Assembly: GCF_905163445.1 (NCBI RefSeq)
Contig: NC_053201.1
Coordinates: forward strand, 9,124,001-9,188,000
Direction: 5' to 3'
DNA length: 64,000 nucleotides
Source of the DNA: Pararge aegeria
Lineage: Eukaryota; Arthropoda; Insecta; Lepidoptera; Nymphalidae
Of the stretch, positions 54,181 to 64,000 are shown piece by piece; positions within the stretch are counted from its first letter, which is position 1, and every line of letters starts with the position of its first letter. The position numbers were made by a program, and so were the translations under genes. The notes under the pieces were generated by a model. The model did not search any database and was not told the origin of the DNA. It saw only the letters and a list, made by a program, of their open reading frames with translations.

Positions 54181-56334
54181 GTTTATCCTCTTTGGTTGAC
54201 AGTGCATGTGTACGAATATAGTACACATAAAAAGTTTAAACAATAAGATTGTTAAAGAGATCACAAATTACTATCTTCAAGTTATGAGCGGTATTGTAAA
54301 CGATTTTTATATTATCATTACAAAACTATTAATAACTCTTTAATAGTTTTAGCCGAGCCGAGCTCATACTTTAAACGCTATGATCAACTGATATAAATCG
54401 CTTATTTACTCGAACAATTTTGTTTAGACGCCTTGAGTAATATTGTGTTCGTAATATAAAATAGTGGAGTTTCTTGTAAACTAATTTCTCTGCTAAAATA
54501 ATCCTAGAGAATGTGATCAAGTTATATAAATCGTTTTTACCAACACAAAAGAGTTTTTTAAAAAACGTCACTTTAGTAGCAGAAATTAATGAGAGGAATT
54601 TATACAGTTTTTTTGATTACAGGTTGTACACAAATCAGAAAATTTAACTAAATTAAATTTTCTTCTACTTAAATTAAGCTTCTGGAAGAAATCTCTTTAG
54701 CCATAAGTTTGTTGTGCACGTCTCGTTGTTTTTATGTTAATTTTAATTTTTGGTAGTAAATAAATAAAATCAAAAAATTGGCATTTCTAAAAACACTCCT
54801 TTTAACACACAGAATATAGTGTTAACAATAGAATGTCTACTAAAAAAGTGTGTATGTGCAAGAAACTGTTTGTTTAAAATTAAAATATTACGTTATATAA
54901 GTCTCGAGTAGTTTTGCAATGACAACGCATAATAATTAACTAGAGTACCTATGCAAACACCTTTTAATAATTCCCCTGTTAAACACAAGTATAGAAAATG
55001 TGATACAAAGCTATTGCAGAATCCTTTGATAAGCATCAGCAAACAAGGCTGGAGTGCGGTTCGACGGCAGTTTCCCGTACTTATTCAGCTTCCAGTCAGG
55101 TTGGGTTAAATCAGCCGCAAATATTGACTTGCACATTTGAATAGCGTCGTGGTTAGCCAAGGCGAATATAGTTTTCCTTTGTAGAAGTTTTATTCTTTAG
55201 TAAAAATATTTCCTTATTTTATTTAGTAAATGTATGATTTTCATTTTGACCGTTCTCAAATTATAGTTCAGTGTTGATTTTTACTGTTTTGTGTTAATTG
55301 TATTACTGATGTATATTAATTTATTTACTTAATCAGAGTACCTCATTCATTTTATGTTAAATCGTACCGTACCTATTTCAAAATCTTATATTTGTCTAAT
55401 CTTTGTGGCCTTAGATTTGAATGAAACTATTTATAAATCAATTTTTGTTGTTGATTACGAATTAATAAATAAAATAAAGAATTAAATAAAAAGTACCTTT
55501 GACTCGACCTAAATGCGACGTTAGTACGTTCCGCTAGTCTTTCGGGATCTTATGCAATGCTATTAAAATATTAGATTATGGACATTGATTTAATATGGTA
55601 CTATCGAGATTAGATACCAACCAAAGAAGAAATGGTTGACAGGGTTTTTTAAAACCGAAACACGTAGCATAAATCTTGCAGTTGTCATAGCTTAAGTTCC
55701 AATTAAATCTCAAATTATTCTTATACCTGAAAAGAATCAAATATTGAACAGTAAATGAAGAAAATGCGGCATCTAAAGACAAGATCGCACCATTTTTCAC
55801 GTCAAAACGCGTTTCATTCCGGTGAGCGTGTAAAGAATTATCTAATTCAGTTGATCGTCGATCGCGTGTTTCAGTGGTAACGATTTGTTTTGATTACAGC
55901 TGGGGAAAAGAGAAACAAGCTATAAATTAAATGCAAAGACTTAATTAGCAACGCTGTTTCCAATACCATTAGTGGTTCATGATGACAGCCATCGGGTTCG
56001 TATACAAAATTGATGGTGTATTTGCAAAGGCGTTGCCGCCGTTAATGGAGCAAAAATTAGCGAGTTTCAGAAAAATTATTTCCCGGTTTTTTTTTCTCTC
56101 GATGCATTCGACTTAATGATTATGTTTGCATTTGCAAGTTTGCACGGAAAACCATAAAATTTCTCTGCAAAGACTGGGTACCATCGGAAGACTGTAAGGT
56201 ATGGCTTCCTCCTTAAACTTCGCGATACGGTAAATTAAATAAAAAATTTGGTACATCCCAAAATACACAACAGTATTTAATATTTTCTTCTTGCCCTTAA
56301 TCCAATCTAATTTGTAATTTATATAATTTTTATT
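54181..56334. other. Unique AT-rich sequence, nothing recognised
   Basis: Over two kilobases without any repeat shared in the window. Short minus frames (54371-54571, 55576-55800) lack coding character. Confidence 0.4.
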
Positions 56335-56583
56335 TAATATACTACGACAATACACACATCGCCATCTAGCCCCAAAGTAAGCGTAGCTTGTGTTATGGGT
56401 ACTGAGATGACCGATGAATATTTTTATGAATAATATACATTAATACTTATAATATACACATAAACACCCAGACACTGAAAAACATTTATGCTCATCACAC
56501 AAACATTTTCCAGTTGTGGGAATCGAACCCACGGCCTTGGACTCAGAAAGCAGGGTCGCTGCAAACTGCGCCAATCGGCCGTC
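56335..56583 (-). mobile_element. SINE-B copy, near-consensus
   Basis: Head 'gacggccgattggcgcagtt' (56564-56583), B-box region 'ggttcgattcccacaactgg' and full body. One of the best copies, useful as the family reference. Confidence 0.85.
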
Positions 56584-57140
56584 CAATCGTAATTATTCTT
56601 CCACTCAGTTCTATTAGCCGTCAGCTTACTATACACTCTTATTTCCCACCATCTATCGATCTCTTTAGTCTCTACTTTGTTGTCCTTCCACAAAAATCTT
56701 TAGAATTTGTATTTGGTAACATGATTTAAGAATAATAACAAACATAATTAATTAGTCAGTCAGTTAGTTTGTTGATCAAAAAAATTAACTGATAGTAAAC
56801 TTTCAAGATAAAATGCGAAGTTTTTAATTTTTCATCCGAGGCATTAGTTCGCTATTCCATTTGCTCTTTATGCGATATATGTTATGAAATGCCACTTAAG
56901 TAATTAAAATGCATACATGCGCTTTATGCAAAAATTGTTGTAATGTTATTAAAATAACTCAACTTGGATTTAGAATAACTAGGACAAGAGGACTGCTCTG
57001 CCGTATTTATATTAAAAGGTCTACTAAATCGCTTGTTGGGTACAATGTTATTACGAATGTATTAATGTTATGTAATAGAAGCTAGGGCTGTTTTTTAAAA
57101 AAGGAATCGGAATAATTTTGTGACACTAAATAAAAAACTA
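56584..57140. other. Unique sequence, nothing recognised
   Basis: No evidence of function. Confidence 0.3.
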
Positions 57141-57522
57141 AAGTGCGGCCAATAAGTCCACGGACGAAATCTAAATAAACAAGTGTCAGGACGCTCGCTT
57201 AGTGAGCTGGTAAACAAAATAGTAGTCTTCTGTAAAAATTTCAAAGAAAATATGTTTTTTACCTCACAAATACTAATATTTTTTTTTCACGTGGGGAAAT
57301 CCTCATGGATACCACCGCGCCATGGGGGGGCGCGGGGACTATTCGGACTCGTACCGACTAAAACCCCACGGTGGTCCCACCAGTTGACTGGTGGCTGGGC
57401 CACGGGAACGCTTTCGCTTACATCCGCGACAATACTATAATAACCTAACCAAACCTAAAATGTTAACGACCTGTCGTTTGTTTGTTTGTAATTTGTCCGA
57501 GGATACACTCGTGGCCGCACTT
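57141..57522. mobile_element. TA-flanked TIR element (mariner/Tc1-like MITE)
   Basis: AAGTGCGGCC (57141-57150) and GGCCGCACTT (57513-57522) are perfect inverted ends, each bordered by TA (57139-57140 and 57523-57524), the target duplication of Tc1/mariner elements. Inverted similarity continues inward ('ccacggac.aaat'). The interior has a GC-rich block (57295-57420) with an 85-codon plus frame that includes GKSSWIPPRHGG; no transposase motif is visible, so the element is non-autonomous. Confidence 0.65.
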
Positions 57523-58174
57523 TAGTGGCAGCTGTTGTGATGGCCAAGTTATAAGTAGGATATATCATTAATCGCAGACCAAAAAAGTGAAACAGTTTGT
57601 TTCTATCAAAAGATACGAAATAACCGATTGTTATATGTAACTTACATAAAACACACTATATCAATACGAGTTTAATTAAAAGCTGTAAATGATTTGTTTT
57701 GAATAAACAAAATCCAAAGCTTAACCTTTTGGGATAATTTGGAAATGTTTATCACGCTATCTTGAGGTTGAAATTATGCGACCGTAGAAGGAATTTCATT
57801 GCGTGAAACAGTGCTTGAACACGCAAGATTTTATTAAGTGTTGCCTTAATTGCACTTTTGGCTCAAAACTGGGTATTGTGAGGTTGTATATACGTACCCC
57901 AGTAAATTCAAACCGCGATAAGCGAAATGAACTGTAAATTGTACCGCCGGAAAATCTGAAATTGGAAAATTTGGTAGTAGAATTTACGAACTAGAATGCT
58001 CTATGGCAACAATTCAATATTTTTAATTTTATTTTTAACGTTCTATTAATTCTGATTATTTTACCAGCACATTACTTCTTTAATCGCATAGTAGGTAATG
58101 TGAAATTTGCAAAGTGCACAATAATAATAAAATAATAATAATATACAATATCAACTTTGATGAGATCAAAGCTC
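57523..58174. other. Unique sequence with an AAT microsatellite
   Basis: (AAT)n-like run at 58121-58145. Nothing else recognised. Confidence 0.4.
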
Positions 58175-58372
58175 TAGCCAGCATCCTAACTTATATAATA
58201 AATGTGAATGTGTGGTTGTTTGTTTGTTGGCTTAACGCCCTAACTAAGCAACAAATCAACTTGATTTTTACCGGATAGGCTACTATTTTCACAGGAAAAC
58301 AAACTGTTACCACGGGTTTTGTAAAAAACCTTGATAAACGTGCACAAAAACGCGGGCAAAAGCTAGTAAACA
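58175..58372 (+). mobile_element. Helitron-like element, compact
   Basis: 'atcctaacttatataataaa', 'tgtttgtttgttggcttaac', 'ttttaccggataggctacta' and end 'aacgcgggcaaaagctagt'. Both ends are recognisable in under 200 bp. Confidence 0.65.
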
Positions 58373-58409
58373 TATAATCGAAAAAGGAACAGGTTATTAT
58401 GACCACTTT

Positions 58410-58550
58410 AATAATAATAAAACTCTTTAAAATTACACAAAATACTACAAAATACAATAGAGGAAACAAAACTTATGAATTAACTTAAGGGCGGCCTTAT
58501 CACTGGCAGTGATCTCTTCCAGGCAACCACTAAAGTTAAGGATAACAAAG
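58410..58550 (-). mobile_element. LINE-G 3' end
   Basis: 'aataataataaaactctttaa', 'gggcggccttatcactggca' and 'gtgatctcttccaggcaacc'. The stem-loop has compensating changes ('cactggcagtg'). Confidence 0.7.
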
Positions 58551-59924
58551 AGTTAAAATCACCAGGTTTAGTGCACATATAAAAAAAAAAAAAAACCGGT
58601 TTATTAATTTTACAACTTACATAAAATTACATACACTACTACAGTTTTTTCTTAGCATTTTTATTGGGTTTATTATGAATAGATTTTGCATAATATGCTA
58701 AGCTGTAGTTTTTGGATGTACTGAAACTTTGGTCATTTTCCTTGCACTGTAGTTTATTTCAAATTTTATTTTTTAACACCTCAAATTCAGTTTATTATAT
58801 ATATAAAATATAATACAATTTTAGCTATCTACGTGAGTTCAAAATGTATGGACTTTGGTGCTAAGGAAATAAAACCATTTCACTTATTCTTAACATATCA
58901 GAGATTGACACAAAATAACTCATAACAAAAAACTGTAATTACTGTTTAGCAATCATTACAGTACAGTTGTAGTATCTAATAACGTATAAAATATTGTTTA
59001 AGAATAATAAGTCTCACAAGTTACAGTTAAATGTACACTCTTAATATAATTTCTTCGATTCCTCACAAGCATTAATTATACATTCTTACATGTATACCAC
59101 ATATACCTACTATAATTAAAAAAACTAAACGTCAACAATGCTAGTACACTTTTTGGTAGTCAAGATAAAGCTTAACTGTTCGGTATTTTATTTATGAATG
59201 TTGGTTTAATTTCGGCAGTTCCGTTCACCATATGCCATTCAGCCCGAACTTAATTGGATTTCGTGTAAGGAATAAAACCGTGCCGTGAGTAAATAAAAAC
59301 TTTTTTAAACCCCTACGTGTATGGCGTAACACGCCATGTCATATAAACTTTATCCTTCATTACGAGTAACGAAGGTCTCGTTAAATAATTTCTCATATTA
59401 CTCGGGATAATTCAGGCTTTTGACAAACCAAAAAATAAAATAACATTTGTTTTAATGAACGAATTTGTACCTTTTTGTAAGTGCTGGTCTTTGAAGGAGA
59501 TTTGCTTTTCTGTCAATAATCCAAGTAATGAGCGAGTGTAGAATAGCGACACGTGGCGATTGAGTGTGGATGAGCCGCTCTTGAGTCCGTCTGCTATTGA
59601 AATAATGAACGAACCTTTTAAATACACGTCTATTTTCCTAGAATAATTTTATCCAGGTTTTTGACTGTGTTTAAACTATTTTATTGATTTTTATTTCATT
59701 CGATCGACATAGATTACCCATTTGATGGCAATTATAAACATAGCATGCTTCGCAGGGCATGCAATATACAACAAAGTGTCGCTGTGTCTCAGTGCTTCGT
59801 CCATCAACTTGAGGCGTCGGTGTTAAGTCTCATGTGCCTTTAATAACACCAGCAACCACAACCTTTACGAACAAAAAAACAACAACCCTTAAGAACGGAA
59901 TACAGCCGCTTAGCGGAATAAATA
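58551..59924. other. Unique AT-rich sequence, nothing recognised
   Basis: No gene or repeat shared in the window. Confidence 0.4.
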
Positions 59925-59980
59925 AACTGGGTGATAGTGGACATCCCCGGACGAGCTCTGTCACAAAAAGCTCCTTAATA
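59925..59980 (+). mobile_element. LINE-related fragment shared with 15430
   Basis: 'ccccggacgagctctgtcac' then 'aaaaagctcctta' matches 15432-15465, suggesting a common retroelement end downstream of RTE-type sequence. Confidence 0.4.
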
Positions 59981-60077
59981 CTAAAATAAACGTTCGAAAA
60001 AAACTTTTATTGTCATATTGACGTTAATAAAAGATTAAAGTATTTTCGACGTTTTACGATAAACATCAGCGCAAGCA
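59981..60077. other. Short unique spacer
   Basis: Nothing recognised. Confidence 0.3.
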
Positions 60078-60510
60078 TCCCTACTAATATTATAAATGTC
60101 AATGTTAGTTTGTTTGTTACGCTTTCACGCAAAAACTACTCAACCGATCCGCATGAAACTTTGTTCACATATTCTTGGAAGTGTTAGAAGTAATAAAGGA
60201 TACTTTTTATCCCTACGTTAAGCTCGGTTCCTTTGGGAGAGGGGATGAAAGTGCTTGACGATTTTACACCATAACTCCGACAAATTATAACCGATTTAAA
60301 TTTAATTTTATACTGTAGAGGTTATAATATGTGTTTAGTTTTGCCCAAACTATGGTTGGAGATAGATAATAGAACTCCTCAGCTGACAGCAGCAAAGTCC
60401 TCATTTTAAGGCTTAGCGATACTGAATACTTAAATTTTTCTTAGAGCTAATTTTAATGCCACAAGAAAAAACAAAATCAAACGCAGACGAAGTCGCGGGC
60501 GACAGCGAGT
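60078..60510 (+). mobile_element. Helitron-like element, near full length
   Basis: Starts 'atccctactaatattataaa' (the A|TC insertion signature), then 'gtttgtttgtta', 'ctactcaaccgatccgcatg', 'ttttatccctacgttaagct' and end 'aaacgcagacgaagtcgcgg' plus 'gcgacagcgagt' with one change in CTAG. Confidence 0.65.
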
Positions 60511-63061
60511 ATTGTATAAAAGTTTTAGAAATCGTAAAAGTAGAACTTTCTGCTATAAAACAGCAGTTAAGGCTACACGTTTTTTATAAACTTTGCATAT
60601 TTGTTCCAATTACACGTCGGTAACGCAACCTTAAGCCTTGCAATGGTTAACAAAATATTAGGAGTAGGTGTTATGCGTACATTTTAATACATTATTCTTT
60701 CGATCAACATTTAGATGCTATGCAAAATCATGATATTCTGATAACAAATTATACCTTCTACCTTTTAACTCTATGATCTATTTATTTCTATATATTTATA
60801 TTTTTCTTATTCCTTTTTTTTCTCCAATGATAGAAAAGGGTTAAAAAAAAGACGTCCATATTAATTTACGAACGTTTTGTCTATCCGAGTATCCAAAAAC
60901 CGAATTAAAAACTTACTAACAGATAATATAGAATTTAATACTAGTATGTTGTACAATATGTAAGGTAAAAAACTACATTACTAAGTAAATACTATAATGT
61001 ATCAGTATTAACATAAAATTGTATGTATTTTTGCAAGTTATAAAATACTTATTACCTTTGTGCTTGTAGGGCCAAGTAGCGGTACCCTACATCTCTTGAC
61101 TGCATTCCATTCTTGTGAATCAAGAACACGGTTGATGATATATCTATCGCAGTGTACAGTAAGATATACGTATATTTCTACAGCTAAAGCTAATTGACAC
61201 AGTATATTTTCCATTTAACACTGTTGACACTAATACAAAGTATGGATCAATAATGCTAAAGCCTATAAGAAATGAGGAAAGAATGAGTCGCTACTTAAAA
61301 GTCAAGTATCTATAAGTTTTAATAATGGTTGAAATGATTTCTGTTTATTTAACTATTAGATTGGCTGTTGTTCACTTATAAAATGATAAACCATAGAAAA
61401 AGAATTAAGTTTGGTCAAGTAACATCACAAAATTAAAACACACGCGTCATCATATAGATTTTAAAGTTAAAAAATATGGATTTCAACAGACTAAAATTTT
61501 TATTTGCCTTTTTCGAAATTGGCTAGAAATCTGCATGCAATTAAAGCAATATTGTGAAAGCTTTGTTGTTTGCGTCGTAGGAAACCTAGAAAAAGATTGA
61601 GAAATGAATTTAAATGAAATAGTTAAAGTAATGAAAGAACCAGGGAATGCTGGAATTTTTGGTTGACAACGTTAATTGTATTTGGATTTTAAAGGGGCTA
61701 GAGCCACAAAAATATTCTTTTTTAAAAGCCGTTGTTGTAAAACTCTTTATAAAAGTTGCGTATAACGGAAATGCAAAGCGGACATATATTGGTCAGGACT
61801 AAATTAATTACCAAATCAGACGTGTTTCCAATATATTAATAGTTTTGAATATTATAAATAGTAGTATTAATATTATAATCAACTAGTTCATTATCGTCCT
61901 TGATTGTCTTAATAATAATTTTTGCTAAATTGTTTTTCTAATTTGAGTCATTCCGTTATACAACTGTAAATAACTTTGTCTATGTCATCAATAGATTAAG
62001 TATTTCGTGAATATAAGAGACTTGATGCTAAAATATACTAAAGAATATATATCCGAGTAACATCGCCACTACTTAAAGGCTTCAGACCTAGTTTAATAAC
62101 TTAAGTCGTAAGGTGACTGTCAATTCTAGTCTTTCCTCTATTAGTATTGGGGCTACTAAGTTAACTTTAATCTAATTGGTTTTATTTGAACGTTAATTGC
62201 AGTAAGCTACATAAAAAATGCACAAATAAAATCCATGTCACTGTGGTCCCGAACAAAAATAATACCTTTTGCTTTTTGTGTTATTGTTCAGTGAATATTG
62301 TTCAGTATTGGTGACAACGTAGTTCCACAATTTTAGGGCCGTATTTTTTCCTCGTGTACGAGTATACTCTAGCTATTATCTTTACGAGGGGTTGAAAGCT
62401 CTCACTTTTTGCTATTGGTATTTTTTATACTTTTCCATCCTGCCGGGTCCTAAACTCTTAAAGCGAGGTCAAGGGTCCATACAAAACAAGTTGATATTCG
62501 TTACGACTCACACAAGTCTAAATTATTTATGGCAGTTCATAAATTTCTCTTTACAGCTTTTGAGTGCGTTACGAATTGTAATTGGTTTATATTTTTGTGG
62601 AGTGCTCTATCGGTTTTATTTCTTTTTTTAAATTCTAGTCGTTTGCTTCGTGTTGTGATGGATTTTGGGATATAAATATCTATCACACGGTTTCGTGTAC
62701 CAAAAATCAGTGTATCGTTATGTTAGGTCTCAATCTGCACTATGCAACAAAAGCTCGTAATTTAAGCGATTAACTGTCCCAAAGCTGTTAGTATCTTCAA
62801 AACAACTCTACACTATTTTCGAGTAAACTTCGTTTTTCAATTGTTTACAATGTTTTTCTTCGGATCACAAGCACCTTTTTGTTTGATAATCATAATAATC
62901 AGGTATGAAGGTATGAAGTCAGGTATTTCGGAGAAGAAACCAGTTGGTATAAGCCCGTTGTTAGCAAATTGGCATCGTCCGCCTCGGAGATAACCAACAA
63001 GCCATTTGTTCTGGTAATCATCACCAACTTTTTTTTATCAATTTCATGTTTTTTATGCATC
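60511..63061. other. Unique AT-rich sequence, nothing recognised
   Basis: The longest quiet stretch. The plus frame 62392-62631 contains hydrophobic runs but no recognised domain. No repeat shared in the window. Confidence 0.4.
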
Positions 63062-63095
63062 AAAAAAATAGCATTGAGCAGAATGCTATTTTTTT
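63062..63095. repeat. Perfect 14-bp inverted repeat, 6-nt loop
   Basis: Arms 63062-63075 and 63082-63095, loop GAGCAG. A-rich on the left and ending in seven T on the right. Confidence 0.9.
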
Positions 63096-63365
63096 CTCCA
63101 TATAAACTATAAGTGATGGAAATTTCATACTCATCCGTGTCCGCAATTATCGTAAACAGAGGTAGATAGTGTTCGCTTCACCTAGTAATATATAGATAAA
63201 AAGTAAGAAGATATAAATTATAACATTTCTGTTATCCACTTCATCGCGTAATATGATAAGTCTTCGCGACTTTTAATTTCGTTCGTGTCATTATAGCAAG
63301 TAGCGACTTCACCTTCTCACTTGTCGGATGAGTAATTATACAATTAACTCAACAAGGCGCCTTAT

Positions 63366-63376
63366 TATATAAAAGG
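63366..63376 (+). promoter_or_regulatory. TATA box of a possible promoter
   Basis: TATATAAAAGG matches the strong metazoan TATA consensus. Transcription would start near 63395-63405. The next plausible coding ATG (63621) lies about 220 nt downstream on the same strand. In AT-rich DNA such matches occur by chance, although the trailing GG and the downstream context raise the likelihood. Confidence 0.3.
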
Positions 63377-63620
63377 TCGAGGGGAAACTTTGTTTTTGTG
63401 TGAAATAAGAAACAACTCTCATTGTTTCTGTTTGTTTGTTCAAAATTTCCTTCATCGCCGCTCTCGGAGCAACTGTTGTTTGTAAGTCCGTACTTAAGAG
63501 CAAATCTTCATATAAATTGTTTTTATCGATTCACTGTATAGGATGGCTTAAAATACATTGGAGGAACGGCGGTGCTTAATTATTGGAAATCTCTTGTTAA
63601 ATGTTTAAAACAAGGTCAAA

Positions 63621-63675
63621 ATGTCTATAGTTTTATACCTACTGCTGACTGTTATCTGTTTATGTTTTCCTAGTA
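63621..63675 (+). CDS. Possible first coding exon: signal peptide of an unidentified secreted protein
   Basis: ATG at 63621 sits in CAAAATG, a favourable insect start context. It is followed by MSIVLYLLLTVICLCFPS, a textbook signal peptide: a hydrophobic core of about 12 residues ending in small residues. A 5' splice site GTAAGT begins at 63676, so the exon may end at 63675 and continue beyond the window. A single exon carrying the signal peptide is common in insect secreted-protein genes. If unspliced, the frame runs 78 codons to 63857 with four cysteines (13, 15, 21, 50) and a fifth at 74, and the N-terminal CPVLKRV..INFQFLGW faintly recalls the lipocalin start. Neither form is established. 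Confidence 0.25.
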
Positions 63676-64000
63676 GTAAGTGCCCTGTTCTAAAACGGGT
63701 CACAGACATCAATTTCCAATTTCTGGGTTGGTCTATTGGCATTTTCAGTCAAAATATATTGAGTATCTGCCCGGATTTAGGAAAATTGGTGTTGTTCCAC
63801 CCTCGTTCCTTGGAGAACAATAAAGCTGTTAGTCCCGGTTGTAATAACTTAGCATAAAATACTAATAAGAATTAAATCCTGTCAACTTAAGTAGAAACAC
63901 TAGACTTCATAGATAGAAGCTTACCGTTTTATGATAAAAGAGGCCCGTGCAAAGCAATAAGATATCCAGAAATTTACCATAACTTCTCGCTAACCACATT
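63676..64000. other. Putative intron or read-through; window edge
   Basis: Begins with GTAAGT. No acceptor plus coding exon could be supported before the window ends. Confidence 0.25.

Noticed and set aside
63062..63095. Rho-independent terminator
   Set aside because: Hairpin plus T-run looks like one, but the window is animal nuclear DNA where this signal does not apply.

Overview
This 64-kb window reads as nuclear DNA of a moth or butterfly (Lepidoptera). It is AT-rich and has no long open reading frames, ribosome binding sites or operons. It is packed with short interspersed repeats of kinds common in lepidopteran genomes: three tRNA-derived SINE families (called A, B and C here), 3' ends of several non-LTR retrotransposons, RTE-type reverse-transcriptase relics, small non-autonomous Helitrons and TIR MITEs. 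Family assignments rest on internal comparison between copies in the window plus recall of lepidopteran repeats; no database was searched.

Layout. 0.4-6.3 kb: dense SINE-A/SINE-B copies on the minus strand, with a 389-bp poly(A) retro-insertion (1167-1555) flanked by a 13-bp target-site duplication. 6.6-12.5 kb: a 95-bp tandem duplication, a GC-rich patch with a CRE palindrome, and two copies of one MITE family. 12.6-13.3 kb: four diverged copies of a local repeat. 13.4-18.2 kb: SINE-A, LINE tails, an RTE coding relic with three in-frame stops, and three Helitron relics in one orientation. 20.0-22.5 kb: a SINE-B split by a LINE tail with a matching target-site duplication, then SINE-C. 22.5-29 kb is mostly unique sequence. 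29.1-30.85 kb: a long inverted duplication, one arm of which has an internal 110-bp tandem duplication. 31-36.9 kb: scattered SINE and LINE tails and a second Helitron-like family. 38.2-41.4 kb: a tRNA-headed SINE, and two old repeats each altered by an inverted copy of its own sequence (16-17-bp perfect hairpins with 5-nt loops). 42.2-42.7 kb: a three-copy, ~185-bp tandem array. 43-53 kb: RTE relic, SINEs, Helitrons and a 184-bp MITE with perfect 14-bp TIRs. 54-64 kb: sparse, with a TA-flanked MITE, Helitrons and, near the right edge, a possible gene start on the plus strand (TATA box 63366-63376, signal-peptide-like ATG 63621, GTAAGT donor 63676).

No complete protein-coding gene could be supported. 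The window is most likely intergenic or lies inside large introns. The elements are connected mainly through retrotransposition: SINE-A and the RTE relic share a (GAT)n tail, and SINE-B shares an AT-rich (TTTA/AAAT)n tail with a LINE family, so each SINE was plausibly mobilised by the LINE with the matching end.
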